A stretch of 64,000 nt of DNA from Mucilaginibacter aquaedulcis (GCF_030409325.1 NZ_JAUFPR010000002.1:1550001-1614000), one strand, 5' to 3'. Shown: positions 1 through 9,632, counted from the stretch's first letter. Made by a program: numbers and translations. Notes: generated from the sequence alone by a model not told the origin.

Positions 1-521
1 CAGCGCTGTCGTATCATTGATGCGCCATGAGCCATGGCCCACATCAGGTAATACTTTCTCCTGATAATTTCTGAATTATTGTTCCAACCCTTGGGCACAT
101 TGCCAATAACTTCACAGATAGTCAACGTGATCATATCCGCTTCAGTGCACTTTTCCGATTCCGGTGATTCAACCATCCCATGACCGAACATAATCTGGTA
201 AAGCATCCTTTCCTCCTGTGCAAATACGATATAGGCTGACCACATCCTTTCAAGTTGGTCGATCGCTACGGTACTCGTATCTCTCGCCCTTTCGATTGAT
301 TGATTTAACCTGAGAAACCCCCACCTGGCTAAACCCAGCCTGATCGCTTCTTTGCTACTGAAATATCCATAAATGGCCGGAGGTGTGCAATTAATCATAA
401 CTGCTATTTTACGCATACTCAGCGCATTCCATCCTGCTTCACGAACGATTTGCATAGCGGCACGCAGGATCTTAAGCTTAATATCACTTTCCATGGATAA
501 CTGATGCTGTTGTGTTTTCAT
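1..521 (-). CDS. TetR/AcrR family regulator, C-terminus cut by window edge
   Basis: The minus strand is open from an ATG at 521 to the window edge, giving 173 residues. Residues about 15-60 form a TetR-type HTH (ILRAAMQIV, then SMRKIAVM and TPPAIYGYFSSKEAI). The remainder is a helical ligand/dimer domain of the kind seen in TetR_C_33/WHG-type regulators. It lies downstream of, and on the same strand as, an RND efflux operon, whose promoter shares a sequence element with the promoter ahead of this gene. By family analogy it would repress efflux, but the ligand is unknown. The end of the protein is outside the window. Confidence 0.85.
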   Translation of the reverse strand, partial: MKTQQHQLSMESDIKLKILRAAMQIVREAGWNALSMRKIAVMINCTPPAIYGYFSSKEAIRLGLARWGFLRLNQSIERARDTSTVAIDQLERMWSAYIVFAQEERMLYQIMFGHGMVESPESEKCTEADMITLTICEVIGNVPKGWNNNSEIIRRKYYLMWAMAHGASMIRQR

Positions 522-570
522 GAAGTGGTTTGCTATATAGTCATGATAAAAGATTTATCACATTCGATTT

Positions 571-879
571 TCAGGCACTCATATCCATATGAGCAGCCTC
601 GGACAGCCATTGCTGCCCATAATCATCCGATACAGTATGGTCGTGACCGGGATCTCTTAAAAATCCTTTCACGTTCACAGCAAATCGTTCAAAAGCTTTT
701 TTTTCCAGCCCTGCCTTACCAGGGCTGGAAGAGTTTATATTTCTTCCGGTAATTGTCTCTACGATGCTATCAGGCACCTGCAAAGCGCAGTTGGTAATAC
801 AATTTATATATCGGATCAGTATACTTCCACTTAAAACGGGCTGATCAACAGCTTGAACTTCCTTATTCATTTGCAACAT
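571..879 (-). CDS. Hypothetical protein, 102 aa
   Basis: This open frame lies between a good Bacteroidota promoter (-7 box at 902-909) and the TetR gene, 50 bp downstream on the same strand. It starts at 879, or at a second ATG nine bases in. I recognise no domain. Against it being coding, a perfect 11-bp stem with a 6-base loop (703-730) sits inside the frame, so the stretch may instead be a structured leader of the TetR transcript. Confidence 0.3.
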   Translation of the reverse strand: MLQMNKEVQAVDQPVLSGSILIRYINCITNCALQVPDSIVETITGRNINSSSPGKAGLEKKAFERFAVNVKGFLRDPGHDHTVSDDYGQQWLSEAAHMDMSA

Positions 880-901
880 TTTTTATTCTGTAATGATGAT
901 T

Positions 902-940
902 CAAAAGTAAAAATACAAATTGCATTTTGCAACTGGTTTT
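902..940 (-). promoter_or_regulatory. Promoter with shared AAAACCAGTTGCA element (TetR unit)
   Basis: Read on the minus strand, AAAACCAGTTGC (928-940 as TGCAACTGGTTTT on plus) supplies a GTTG -33 box. About 20 bases later comes TACTTTTG (902-909), a match to the Bacteroidota -7 box TAnnTTTG. TTGCATTTTGCAA at 920-932 is a 5-bp-arm palindrome overlapping the -33 region and is a reasonable TetR operator. The same block precedes the RND operon. Confidence 0.6.
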
Positions 941-1050
941 AATAATTTGTTATGATAATGACAAATCATTTTCACACTTCTTTATCAGTATTTTTTTCAA
1001 AATATGGTCTCCGTTCGGTTTTGATTGTTGAATAACTGTTGTATTAAACC

Positions 1051-1093
1051 AAAAAGCTCACAATATTCAATAGCTTGAAATCATGAGCTTTTT
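1051..1093 (-). terminator. Terminator of the RND operon
   Basis: AAAAAGCTCA (1051-1060) and TGAGCTTTTT (1084-1093) form a 10-bp stem with a T run, 50 bp after the outer-membrane factor stop codon. The loop is long (23 bases). Confidence 0.55.
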
Positions 1094-1143
1094 AGATAAA
1101 ACAAATACTTTTAAGATCTTTTCTTCCCTTGTGAATTATGGTA

Positions 1144-2562
1144 TTAATTCCATCCCCCGCCCAATGATCTGTAAAGATCGACTGTAGCATCCAATCTCGC
1201 TTTCTTGATGGAAGCAAGCTCCAGTTCGCTTTGCAGAACATTGCCTTGCGCGGTGATAACTTCTAAATAAGTTGCCAGTCCGTTTTTGAAAAGCTGCTGG
1301 GAATTATGAGTAGCCTGCTGAAGCGTAGCTGTCCGCTCTGTGGCTAAGGCCTGCTGTTGTTTTAATTTATCCAGTTTAACCAGCGCATCAGATACTTCCT
1401 GGTAAGCTACCAATACCGATTGACGAAATTGAAGCACGCTGGCTTCCCGGTTCACTTTTGCCACCTGGTATAAGGTACTCAATCTTTTCTTGTCAAATAA
1501 TGGCTGCGCAATTCCACCTGTTACTACGCCAAACAAGGAAGCCGGTATATTGAACCAGTTACTTGCTTTAATGGCATCCAGCCCTCCCTGCGCACCGATC
1601 GTTAGAGATGGATACATATTTGCTTTGGAATATCCTACGTTCGCATTTGCCCTGGAAAGCTCCAATTCTGCACGCTTTACATCAGGACGGCGGCTTAATA
1701 GTTCCGAAGGCATTCCGGTGCTGAGTTTTTCCGTCAACGACAGCGATTCCAGGCTGATGTCGCGCCCAACGGGACTGGGCAGTCTGCCACTTAATACACT
1801 GATCGCATTCTCCTGAACCGCGATCTGCTGCTCAAACTGGGGAACCAGCCCTTCAGCCGTAAGTTTTTGCGCCTCGGCTTGCTGAACGGCCAGCGTGGTA
1901 ACCTGGCCGGCGCTATATTGTAATTTGATAATAGTTAGTGTGCTATCATTCAGTTTCACATTTCTCCTGGCTATGCCCAGCTGAGAATCCAGCATGAGCA
2001 GGTTATAATAGCCTTTGGAGATGTCGCTGACAATCCTTGTCTGAACGGCCTTACGCGCTTCCTGTGTTGACAGGAAGGACGCGAGCGCGGCCGCCTTCTG
2101 GCTGCGGATTTTTCCCCATATGTCCGCCTCCCAGGATAGTGATGCTGCAATGGTATAGTCCTCGATATGCTTTGTACCCAAATACTGGTTCAGCGACAGG
2201 CCGTTTAAACTGTTATCTGACGGACGGCTGGTACTTGCTGTGGCCTGAATTCCAACAGTAGGTACGTTCCCTAATTTTGACTGTTTAAAAGCCAGTTCTG
2301 CTGCTTCAATATTTTTGACAGCTACCTGTAAGTCGTAATTATGCTCAAGTGCATCAGCAATTAAACTTTTGAGCTCTTCGTCTTCAAAGAATGATTTCCA
2401 GGGTAACGCTCCGACTGACAGGCTGTCAACAGGGGCATTTCGATAAGTTTTGGGCAGGGATGTATCCGGTAAAGCAATGTCCTTCGACACTTTACAACCC
2501 GCCAGTATCTGTGCAGCTATCAATATCATCATAGCTGCACTGTATTTATATATTGTTTTCAT
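1144..2562 (-). CDS. RND efflux outer membrane factor lipoprotein (OprM/TolC-like)
   Basis: This 472-residue protein has a lipoprotein signal peptide ending in the lipobox LAGC (C about residue 23). Two long helical OEP repeats follow, as in OprM/NodT outer-membrane factors; the repeated block includes SRRPDVKRAELELSRANANV. The family forms the trimeric outer-membrane and periplasmic channel of tripartite efflux pumps. Its ATG overlaps the stop of the RND pump gene (2559-2562), so translation is probably coupled. It is the last gene of the operon and full length. Confidence 0.92.
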   Translation of the reverse strand: MKTIYKYSAAMMILIAAQILAGCKVSKDIALPDTSLPKTYRNAPVDSLSVGALPWKSFFEDEELKSLIADALEHNYDLQVAVKNIEAAELAFKQSKLGNVPTVGIQATASTSRPSDNSLNGLSLNQYLGTKHIEDYTIAASLSWEADIWGKIRSQKAAALASFLSTQEARKAVQTRIVSDISKGYYNLLMLDSQLGIARRNVKLNDSTLTIIKLQYSAGQVTTLAVQQAEAQKLTAEGLVPQFEQQIAVQENAISVLSGRLPSPVGRDISLESLSLTEKLSTGMPSELLSRRPDVKRAELELSRANANVGYSKANMYPSLTIGAQGGLDAIKASNWFNIPASLFGVVTGGIAQPLFDKKRLSTLYQVAKVNREASVLQFRQSVLVAYQEVSDALVKLDKLKQQQALATERTATLQQATHNSQQLFKNGLATYLEVITAQGNVLQSELELASIKKARLDATVDLYRSLGGGWN

Positions 2563-5500
2563 GATTGGTGAATTAACATATCTAATTCGTGTGATTCGAT
2601 TTCAACTATCTTTTTACGGCTTACTCTTTCCTGCAATGCCTGGAAAACGACAAACAGCACTGGTATAAAGGATAAACCCAGCATAACTCCGAAAAGCATA
2701 CCACCTGCGGCCGCGATACTGATCGAATGGTTACCATTCGCTGAAGGGCCTGTAGCACCCATCATTGGAATCATACCGGCAACGAAGGCGAAAGAGGTCA
2801 TGATAATCGGCCGGATACGAAGGCTTGCCCCTTCCAGTGCTGATTGAATAAGCGGGTGACCAGCCCTTCTCCGTTGTACAGCGAATTCCACGATCAGGAT
2901 GGCGTTTTTGGAGAGCAAGCCAATCAGCATGATCATGGCGACCTGTACATAGATGTTATTTTCGATTCCTGTAAGACCGATGGCTATAAATACGCCAAAG
3001 ATGCCGTTAGGTATAGAAAGGATTACCGCCAGCGGCAGAATATAACTTTCATATTGAGCGGCTAAGAGGAAATAAACAAACACCAGACATAAGCTGAATA
3101 CAATTACTGCAAGCCCACCTGAAGTGATCTGCTCTTTGGTCAGGCCCGAGAACTCCTGGGTATATCCGTCAGGCAGGCTTTTCTTTGATACCTCTTCAAC
3201 AACTTTGATGGCATCGCCAGAGCTGAATCCCTTGTTAGGCATAACAGTTACCGAAATTGAATTAAACAGGTTATATCGCTTCGCTGTCTCTGGTCCATAT
3301 ACCCTTTTCAAATGAACAAGCGTGTTGATGGGCACCATTTCACCTTTGTCATTTTTGACATAAATTCCGTCAATTTTTGAAGGATCAGTCCGCTCTGAAA
3401 CATCAGCTTGTGCAACTACGCGATAATATTTCCCGAAGCGGTTGAAATCCGATGCCTGAATGCTACCAAAGTAGGTTTGCATAGACTGCAGAATATCCCG
3501 TATACTTACGCCAAGCTGTTTTGCTTTTGGCTTATTGATCTCCAGGTTATACTGTGGATAGTTTGATTTGAAGGTGGTAAATGCGAGCCCGATTTCTTTG
3601 TGCTTCATCAATTCAGCAATAAAATTGTCTGAAACACCACTAAATTTATCCAATTTGGCGTCACCTGTCCGATCCTGAAGTACCACGTCCAAGCCGTCCA
3701 CATTACTATATCCCGGAATGGAAGGAAGCTCGAATGCGAAGGCGTCCATACCTTTAATCGTAGACATTTTCTGTTGTATGAGCGCTTTAATCTCGGCGAT
3801 TGTCTTTACCGGTCCGCGCTGATCAACCGGTTTCAGAATGGCAAAAATCTGAGAAGCGGATGGACTGTTCGTGAATGTCAAAAAGTCAAACCCAACCAGG
3901 TTATTTACTTTCTGAACCTGCGGCATAACCGTAAGTTTTGCTACGATTTCGTCATCGATGGCCCTCATCCTTTCGAGAGACGCACCAGGCTGCATGCTTA
4001 CGGCAACCCCGATAAAACCGATATCTTCAGTAGGAATAAAACCAGTCTGGGTTCTTTTGATCATAAAGACTGTGGTTACGGCGATGATAATCAGCGCACA
4101 CATTGTTAGCCATTTCTGACGGATCAAAAATTTCAGGCTGATCACATACCGAGCGGTCAGCATGGTAAACGTTGTATTGAAGAACAGGAAAAAGCGTTCT
4201 TTAAAATTTCTCGGCGCCGGTTTTCCTTCACCGCTGTGTATATCTCTCAATATGAGCGCACATAAAGCGGGGCTCAGCGTTAAAGCATTTACCGCTGAAA
4301 TTACGATGGCGATAGCCAGTGTAAAGGCAAACTGCCTGTAGAATAAGCCGGTGGCTCCTTTCATTAGGCCTATCGGCAGGAATACCGCAGCCATGATCAG
4401 TGTTATGGAAATAATGGCACCGGTAATTTCGTGCATGGCTTCCAGCGTTGCGGGCGCCGGGGCGAGCTTCTTATGCTCCATTTTCGCATGCACAGCTTCA
4501 ACGACGACGATAGCATCATCCACCACGATACCGATAGCGAGTACCAGTGCAAACAAGGTCAGTAAATTGATGGTGAACCCAAAAATGTTCATAAAGAAGA
4601 ACGTACCGATAATGGCTACCGGAACCGCAATGGCAGGAATAAGGGTCGACCTGAAATCCTGCAGGAAAAGGAAAACGACGATGAATACCAGCACGAACGC
4701 TTCCAGCAGCGTATGCTTCACCTGTTCGATGGAGGTATCAAGCGCATCCTTGGTGGTGTAAAAAGTAGAATTATAAATTCCCTTCGGATAGTTTTGTCCT
4801 GCTTTTTCGAAAAGCGCTTTCGCTTTCGTTTGGATCTCATCCGCATTGGAACCGGGCAATTGGAAGATAACAATAGTAATACCCGGTTTCCCGTCCAGAC
4901 TATTATTCAGATTGACCTTATTATCGCTATTGTAGGTATAGGAACCGAGCTCTACCCGTGCAACATCTTTCAATTTTAAAAACGAACCGTCAGGGTTAGC
5001 ACGGATAATAATATCTTCGTAATCCACCGGCCTGTTCAGCTTGCCATCATATTTCACAACATATTCAAAGGATTCCTTACTACCCTCTCCGAATTTGCCG
5101 GGTGCAGCTTCCAGATTCTGGTCGTTAATCGCTGCCAACACTTCCGCAGAAGATATTTTGTAAGCAGCAAGCTGACTTGGTTTCAACCAGATTCGCATAG
5201 CATACTCCCTGTTGCCTCCCAATATAAATGCTGTTCCAACACCTTGTATACGTTTTAAGTCGGGGATAACGTTAATGTTGGCATAATTCACAATGAAGCG
5301 CTGATCATATTTTTGGGGATCATCGCTATAAATGGATTGCACCATCATCAGGCTGTTTTCCTGTTTGGCCGTAATGATACCCCGTTGTACCACTTCTGGT
5401 GGAAGCTGGCTTGTAGCCTGAGATACGCGATTCTGTACGTTTACGGCAGCCTGATCAGGATCAGTGCCCTTGGTGAAAAATACGGATATAACAAGTGACC

Positions 5501-5756
5501 CGTCGTTACTGGCAACAGAACTGATATAGGTCATGTTGTCAACACCGTTAATGGCTTCTTCGAGTGAAGGGGCAACCGAGCGCAAAATGGTTTCCGCATT
5601 TGCACCAGGATAGATAGCCGTAACCTGAACTGCCGGCGGGGCAATGTCCGGAAACCTTTCTAATGGAAGGCTTAACATACCCATCACACCTAGTATGACT
5701 AGCAAAGACGAGATAACTGTAGCCAGTACCGGTCTTTCGATAAATTTCTTTAACAT
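2559..5756 (-). CDS. RND multidrug efflux pump, HAE1 (AcrB/MexB-like)
   Basis: The 1065-residue length is normal for HAE1 pumps. The protein opens with the typical inner-membrane start (FIERPVLATVISSLLVILG), has two large periplasmic loops and twelve predicted membrane helices. TM4 carries the proton-relay pair in LAIGIVVDDAIVVVEAV. A late segment (FVAGMIPMM, then GMLFGVMLGLSFIPVLFV) matches TM11-12. It exports hydrophobic compounds by proton antiport. It starts 11 bp after the membrane fusion protein gene and overlaps the outer-membrane factor by 4 bp. The substrate cannot be deduced from the sequence. Confidence 0.95.
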   Translation of the reverse strand: MLKKFIERPVLATVISSLLVILGVMGMLSLPLERFPDIAPPAVQVTAIYPGANAETILRSVAPSLEEAINGVDNMTYISSVASNDGSLVISVFFTKGTDPDQAAVNVQNRVSQATSQLPPEVVQRGIITAKQENSLMMVQSIYSDDPQKYDQRFIVNYANINVIPDLKRIQGVGTAFILGGNREYAMRIWLKPSQLAAYKISSAEVLAAINDQNLEAAPGKFGEGSKESFEYVVKYDGKLNRPVDYEDIIIRANPDGSFLKLKDVARVELGSYTYNSDNKVNLNNSLDGKPGITIVIFQLPGSNADEIQTKAKALFEKAGQNYPKGIYNSTFYTTKDALDTSIEQVKHTLLEAFVLVFIVVFLFLQDFRSTLIPAIAVPVAIIGTFFFMNIFGFTINLLTLFALVLAIGIVVDDAIVVVEAVHAKMEHKKLAPAPATLEAMHEITGAIISITLIMAAVFLPIGLMKGATGLFYRQFAFTLAIAIVISAVNALTLSPALCALILRDIHSGEGKPAPRNFKERFFLFFNTTFTMLTARYVISLKFLIRQKWLTMCALIIIAVTTVFMIKRTQTGFIPTEDIGFIGVAVSMQPGASLERMRAIDDEIVAKLTVMPQVQKVNNLVGFDFLTFTNSPSASQIFAILKPVDQRGPVKTIAEIKALIQQKMSTIKGMDAFAFELPSIPGYSNVDGLDVVLQDRTGDAKLDKFSGVSDNFIAELMKHKEIGLAFTTFKSNYPQYNLEINKPKAKQLGVSIRDILQSMQTYFGSIQASDFNRFGKYYRVVAQADVSERTDPSKIDGIYVKNDKGEMVPINTLVHLKRVYGPETAKRYNLFNSISVTVMPNKGFSSGDAIKVVEEVSKKSLPDGYTQEFSGLTKEQITSGGLAVIVFSLCLVFVYFLLAAQYESYILPLAVILSIPNGIFGVFIAIGLTGIENNIYVQVAMIMLIGLLSKNAILIVEFAVQRRRAGHPLIQSALEGASLRIRPIIMTSFAFVAGMIPMMGATGPSANGNHSISIAAAGGMLFGVMLGLSFIPVLFVVFQALQERVSRKKIVEIESHELDMLIHQS

Positions 5757-5767
5757 GGCTGATAGGA

Positions 5768-6898
5768 TTAATTGTTTGCAACTAAAGATGTTGATAGATC
5801 AGCCTTTTGAGGCGCAATAACATCACCTTCATGTAAGTGATCATAACCTTTATAAACGATGCGATCACCCGCTTTCAAACCGTCTTTAACCAGGTAGTTA
5901 TTGCCGGCTTTACCAGATATGGTAATTACTTTTTTGCTGACTTTATTATTGTTATCCACTAAAAACACAAAAACTTTGTCCTGCATTTCCTGAGTGGCCG
6001 ATTGCGGTACAACCATCTGGTTGGTTAATTTTAACCCTAGCCTGATCTTGCCGGTATTACCGGAACGAAGAAGTCCGTTTTCGTTTTTGAATGTGGCACG
6101 AACCGTTATAGCGCCGGTATTGTTATCAAACTGACCATTGATCAGGTCGATTTTTCCTTTATTGGTAAAGGCACTGTCGTCAGCGAGAATCAGGTCAACA
6201 GGCGGAAGTTTCTGAATTTTTTCGGCCAGCGTATTTCCCGCGTATTGGGATTTAAAACGGATAAAATCATATTCACCCAAAGCAAAAAACACGTGAACAT
6301 TATGCACGTCAGAAAGTTCGGTGAGCGGCGAAGGATCAGCCGGACCAACGATGCTTCCTTCTTTACGCAATAAACGGCCTATAAAACCGCTTACTGGCGC
6401 CTTGATCAGGGTATACCCCAGATTGATTTTAGCCGTTGCTATGTCAGCTTTGGCCTGTTCAACATTTCCAAGAGCAACCTCGCGAACTGACTGTGCCGTT
6501 TTTAGCTGGAAGTCTGAAATTACTTTGCCAGACACCAGCGGGGTAAGCTTTTCGATCTCCAGTTGCGCGTTACTCAGGGCACCCTCTGCAGTGTGTAAAC
6601 TTGCTTTAGCATTATTAAGCTTCTCTACAAAAGGTGCTTCGTCGATTTTAAATATTGGCTGACCTTTAGTTACATATGCGCCGTCGTCAACGAATATATG
6701 ATTTAATATGCCTGTTATTTGCGGACGGATCTCTACATTAACAGTCCCTTCAACGGCCGCCGGATAATCTTCATAAGTTGTAGCATCACCCGAACTGATT
6801 TGAATAACAGGTAACTCCTGTGGCGCGTTGGCGACCGGTGCAGGTTTCGCCGAGCAACTGGCAAGAAATGCCAAAAGGAAGAGATATTGAATTTTCAT
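5768..6898 (-). CDS. RND efflux membrane fusion protein (AcrA/MexA-like lipoprotein)
   Basis: This 376-residue lipoprotein has the lipobox LASC near residue 15. The split biotinyl-lipoyl-like domain appears as IRPQITGILNHIFVDDGAYV and, after a coiled-coil hairpin, TLIKAPVSGFIGRLL. A beta-barrel and a membrane-proximal domain follow. It bridges the inner-membrane pump and the outer-membrane channel. It is the first gene of the three-gene operon, about 50 bp downstream of a TATATTTG -7 box. A second, sigma-54-like promoter lies further upstream at 7237-7322. Confidence 0.93.
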   Translation of the reverse strand: MKIQYLFLLAFLASCSAKPAPVANAPQELPVIQISSGDATTYEDYPAAVEGTVNVEIRPQITGILNHIFVDDGAYVTKGQPIFKIDEAPFVEKLNNAKASLHTAEGALSNAQLEIEKLTPLVSGKVISDFQLKTAQSVREVALGNVEQAKADIATAKINLGYTLIKAPVSGFIGRLLRKEGSIVGPADPSPLTELSDVHNVHVFFALGEYDFIRFKSQYAGNTLAEKIQKLPPVDLILADDSAFTNKGKIDLINGQFDNNTGAITVRATFKNENGLLRSGNTGKIRLGLKLTNQMVVPQSATQEMQDKVFVFLVDNNNKVSKKVITISGKAGNNYLVKDGLKAGDRIVYKGYDHLHEGDVIAPQKADLSTSLVANN

Positions 6899-6955
6899 GA
6901 TCTTAATTTTTAAGTTTTTTAAATTTTGTTTGTGTGATCAATTGCATTATGAGAA

Positions 6956-6995
6956 CAAATATAAAACAAAGAACTTTCAAAATGCAACTGGTTTT
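6956..6995 (-). promoter_or_regulatory. RND operon promoter with shared AAAACCAGTTGCA element
   Basis: On the minus strand, AAAACCAGTTGCA (6983-6995) contains a GTTG -33 box. Twenty-one bases later TATATTTG (6956-6963) matches TAnnTTTG exactly. The inferred start is near 6949, giving a leader of about 50 nt. The TTGCATTTTGAAA overlap resembles the palindrome TTGCATTTTGCAA at the TetR-unit promoter, consistent with one repressor acting on both. Confidence 0.6.
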
Positions 6996-7026
6996 GTTTT
7001 ACTTTACATTTCAACCACAATCGAAC

Positions 7027-7197
7027 TCATACATATGCCTGTTTCGTTGTTGATGTTACATGTTGAGGATCTGAAGGAGCGCGACCGTAGCAAGGACTGC
7101 CGAGCATTGCGGATGATCTCAATAACATGGTTGCATTTTGTTTGAAACCGATCCGGCTCCATGCGCAGATTTGCCGGTTGGATGACGTTTTTTTCAT
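7027..7197 (-). CDS. Possible small protein, 56 aa
   Basis: An ATG at 7197 opens a 56-residue frame (start MKKTSSNRQICAWS, end TTKQAYV) about 28 nt downstream of the start predicted for the sigma-54-like promoter at 7237-7251. I recognise no domain or membrane segment, and the composition gives little support for coding. The alternative is that the promoter makes a long leader for the RND operon or a small RNA. Confidence 0.25.
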   Translation of the reverse strand: MKKTSSNRQICAWSRIGFKQNATMLLRSSAMLGSPCYGRAPSDPQHVTSTTKQAYV

Positions 7198-7236
7198 AAT
7201 GTTTTATTTAATGTTATCAAGAATATCAATCCTGAC

Positions 7237-7322
7237 CCCAATTAAATGCCACATATATAATAAACTAAATATCAGATACTTACATAGCAATCAAATAGAA
7301 GAATGTTCCGCTATATCGTAAA
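7237..7322 (-). promoter_or_regulatory. Sigma-54-like promoter with upstream enhancer element (site a)
   Basis: Minus strand: the element TTTACGATATAGCGGAAC (7305-7322) is followed by TGGCATTTAATTGGG (7237-7251), with the GG at -24 and TTGG in the -12 position. The inferred start is 7225, so the element lies at -80 to -97. Only the left arm of the element is well kept. The target is either the small frame at 7027-7197 or the RND operon. Confidence 0.4.
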
Positions 7323-7385
7323 TCAATGTTGTCAGCTACTTTATTCAGGAATATATATGCCGGTTAAATTGATCATACTGATGAA

Positions 7386-7415
7386 CTGCTTTTTTAGCCC
7401 ATCCCAAAAAAGCAG
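7386..7415 (-). terminator. Probable terminator after the 2-GAF EBP
   Basis: CTGCTTTTTT (7386-7395) and AAAAAAGCAG (7406-7415) form a perfect 10-bp stem with a 10-base loop, 50 bp beyond the stop of the regulator gene at 7468. Confidence 0.5.
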
Positions 7416-7467
7416 CCGGATTTTATTTGATTAAAAAGCTATTAAAAAAGATGCTCCTAAGATTTGC

Positions 7468-9594
7468 TCATTCTGAGGTGAATTCCTTGGTAATTCCAAG
7501 GCGTTTCATTTTTGAGCCCAGCGTAGTAGACGGAATATTTAAGGCTTGGGCAGCACCGCCGATGCCCGACACTTTACCTTTACAACTTCTTAGAACGTAA
7601 AGTATGTGTTCGCGTTCGATCTCATCAATTGTTTTAATACGATTGATTGCCAGGTGGGGGTTGGATTCTTTATTTTCAGATGTCGGAAGATTGATCGCGT
7701 TGATGACCGGCTGGGTAGCTAACAAAATGCTCCGCTCAATGAGATGTTCAAGCTCCCTGACATTTCCAGGCCAGTCATAGGCGTGCAGTTGTTTCATCAC
7801 CTTACTGGAAAAACCGATGACTTTTTTACCTGATTTTTTAGCATGTTTATTTAAAAAATGTGTTGCCAACAGGTTAATATCTTCTTTCCGTTCCCTTAAA
7901 GGAGGAATAAAAACCGGAAATACATTCAACCGGAAATAAAGGTCATTGCGAAAATTACCAAGTTTGACTTCCTGCTTCAAATCGCGGTTGGTAGCGGCAA
8001 TGATTCGTACATTTGTTTTGATAACGGTCTTTCCGCCAACCCGTTCAATTTCCTTCTCCTGAAGCGCTCTCAAGAGCTTTACTTGCAGGTCGATCGGCAA
8101 TTCCCCAATTTCGTCCAAAAAGAGTGTACTGTTATTGGCGAGTTCAAATTTACCGATCCTTCTTTCTGTAGCTCCTGTAAAACTTCCCCTTTCATGACCA
8201 AACAGCTCACTTTCGATCAGGTTAGGCGGAAGTGCGGCACAGTTAATCTTGACCATCATTTTGTCCCGCCTCGGTGAAGTGTTGTGAATCGCACGCGCAA
8301 TTAACTCTTTCCCCGTTCCTGTTTCGCCCTGAATTAAAACAGAACTTGAGGTGCCTGCTACCTGAGAAACCATGTGAAACAAATTACCCATAACCCGGCT
8401 TGCCCCGACAATCTCGTTGTAATTGTTAGTAATCTCAATTTCCTCCTGCAGATAAAGATTTTCTATTTCCAGTTGCTCCCTGTACTGAAAGAGCTCCTTA
8501 AGCTGAACTTGAACTTGCTCATTATTCGTGATATTACGTATTGCAGCAGCCAGATATGGAGCGATTCCGGTTAATATACGGCCATAATCTTTTTCGCCTT
8601 TTACCAACCATAAAATCCCGACCTGCTCATCGCTTTGCTTGAGTGGCATCCCGATTAAAGAAGAAATGCCCATCGACTTAAAAAAAACGGCTGCTGATGT
8701 ACCGACCCTGTCCTGATGCGCCCCGGTCTCCAAATCAATATATACAGGCCCGTTCGAATTCAGAACCGTTGTGGCCAGGTCTTCAGAAAAACAAAACGAA
8801 GAAGTTGTGATTTCCGGAACTCGTTCGCCCTGAACAAGCGGAGATAAAAACTTATGGAGGTAAAACCAGCGGTAAGATTGTCCGGCATCTTTAATCGTCA
8901 AAATATATTCTGCAGTCCTGAATAATTCGCACTGTGTGTTATCAAGTGCAGCGAGCAGCGTATCCCGGTCCCGTACCATCCCGATTTCTTTGATAAATTC
9001 AAATAGCTCCGCATTTTCAGCAGCCTGCAAATGCATTTGTTCAACGCGCAGCATATTAAATACTGCATGTGCCAGGGGCTTTGTCACCAAGCTAAGGATT
9101 TCCAGCTCAGAAACTGTAAAACCTTCCTGCTCTTTGCTGAACAATAACAGGTAGCCCGATGACTCTTTATCCATCATTGCTCCCGCCATGTGCGTAATAC
9201 CCTGTTGAATCAATTGTTCAGCTATTTCGCTATCTGCTGTCATATCGCTGACAGCGAACGAAATAACCCGGGAATCAAGGAGTTGTTCCGTAAGCCATAT
9301 TTTTAAATCATGATATGCATCCAAACCACAATAGTTAATTAAATCCGGCTTGTCTTCATTTGAAAAAAAAATGCTGTAATCAAAAAAACTGATCAAACGC
9401 TTCAATCCGCTGCTGATCAATTGCAGCAGATCAGCCTTGTGTCTTACCGCCGATATAGCGGAAATAAAATCGAACGAAGACGCCATGCCTTCAATTTTCA
9501 AACTGATTCCATTACGGAACGACAACCGATCCGGATCATTAATTTCGCGATTTGACCTGTCAGATAAACTCATAACTATTCGAGTTGTGACCAA
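7468..9594 (-). CDS. Sigma-54-type enhancer-binding protein with two GAF-like modules
   Basis: This 708-residue protein has two GAF-like sensor modules (about 35-185 and 195-365), each opening with a helix such as FIKEIGMVRDRDTLLAALD. A coiled coil follows, then a full AAA+ domain (about 395-620) with Walker A GETGTGKE, Walker B LFLDEIGE and the sigma-54-contacting loop as GSFTGA. It ends in a Fis-type HTH (GGAAQALNIPSTTLGSKMKR). The family remodels RNA polymerase bound by sigma-54 after binding enhancers. The GAF input is probably a small molecule, identity unknown. Its own promoter carries the 18-bp element, suggesting autoregulation. Confidence 0.9.
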   Translation of the reverse strand: MVTTRIVMSLSDRSNREINDPDRLSFRNGISLKIEGMASSFDFISAISAVRHKADLLQLISSGLKRLISFFDYSIFFSNEDKPDLINYCGLDAYHDLKIWLTEQLLDSRVISFAVSDMTADSEIAEQLIQQGITHMAGAMMDKESSGYLLLFSKEQEGFTVSELEILSLVTKPLAHAVFNMLRVEQMHLQAAENAELFEFIKEIGMVRDRDTLLAALDNTQCELFRTAEYILTIKDAGQSYRWFYLHKFLSPLVQGERVPEITTSSFCFSEDLATTVLNSNGPVYIDLETGAHQDRVGTSAAVFFKSMGISSLIGMPLKQSDEQVGILWLVKGEKDYGRILTGIAPYLAAAIRNITNNEQVQVQLKELFQYREQLEIENLYLQEEIEITNNYNEIVGASRVMGNLFHMVSQVAGTSSSVLIQGETGTGKELIARAIHNTSPRRDKMMVKINCAALPPNLIESELFGHERGSFTGATERRIGKFELANNSTLFLDEIGELPIDLQVKLLRALQEKEIERVGGKTVIKTNVRIIAATNRDLKQEVKLGNFRNDLYFRLNVFPVFIPPLRERKEDINLLATHFLNKHAKKSGKKVIGFSSKVMKQLHAYDWPGNVRELEHLIERSILLATQPVINAINLPTSENKESNPHLAINRIKTIDEIEREHILYVLRSCKGKVSGIGGAAQALNIPSTTLGSKMKRLGITKEFTSE

Positions 9595-9632
9595 TCATCG
9601 AATATGGAACGGTCTACAACATGCTATTTAAA

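Noticed and set aside
4351..4761. 136-residue plus-strand frame inside the RND pump gene
   Set aside because: Antisense shadow of a membrane-protein gene with high Ser/Thr/Ala content typical of reverse reading.
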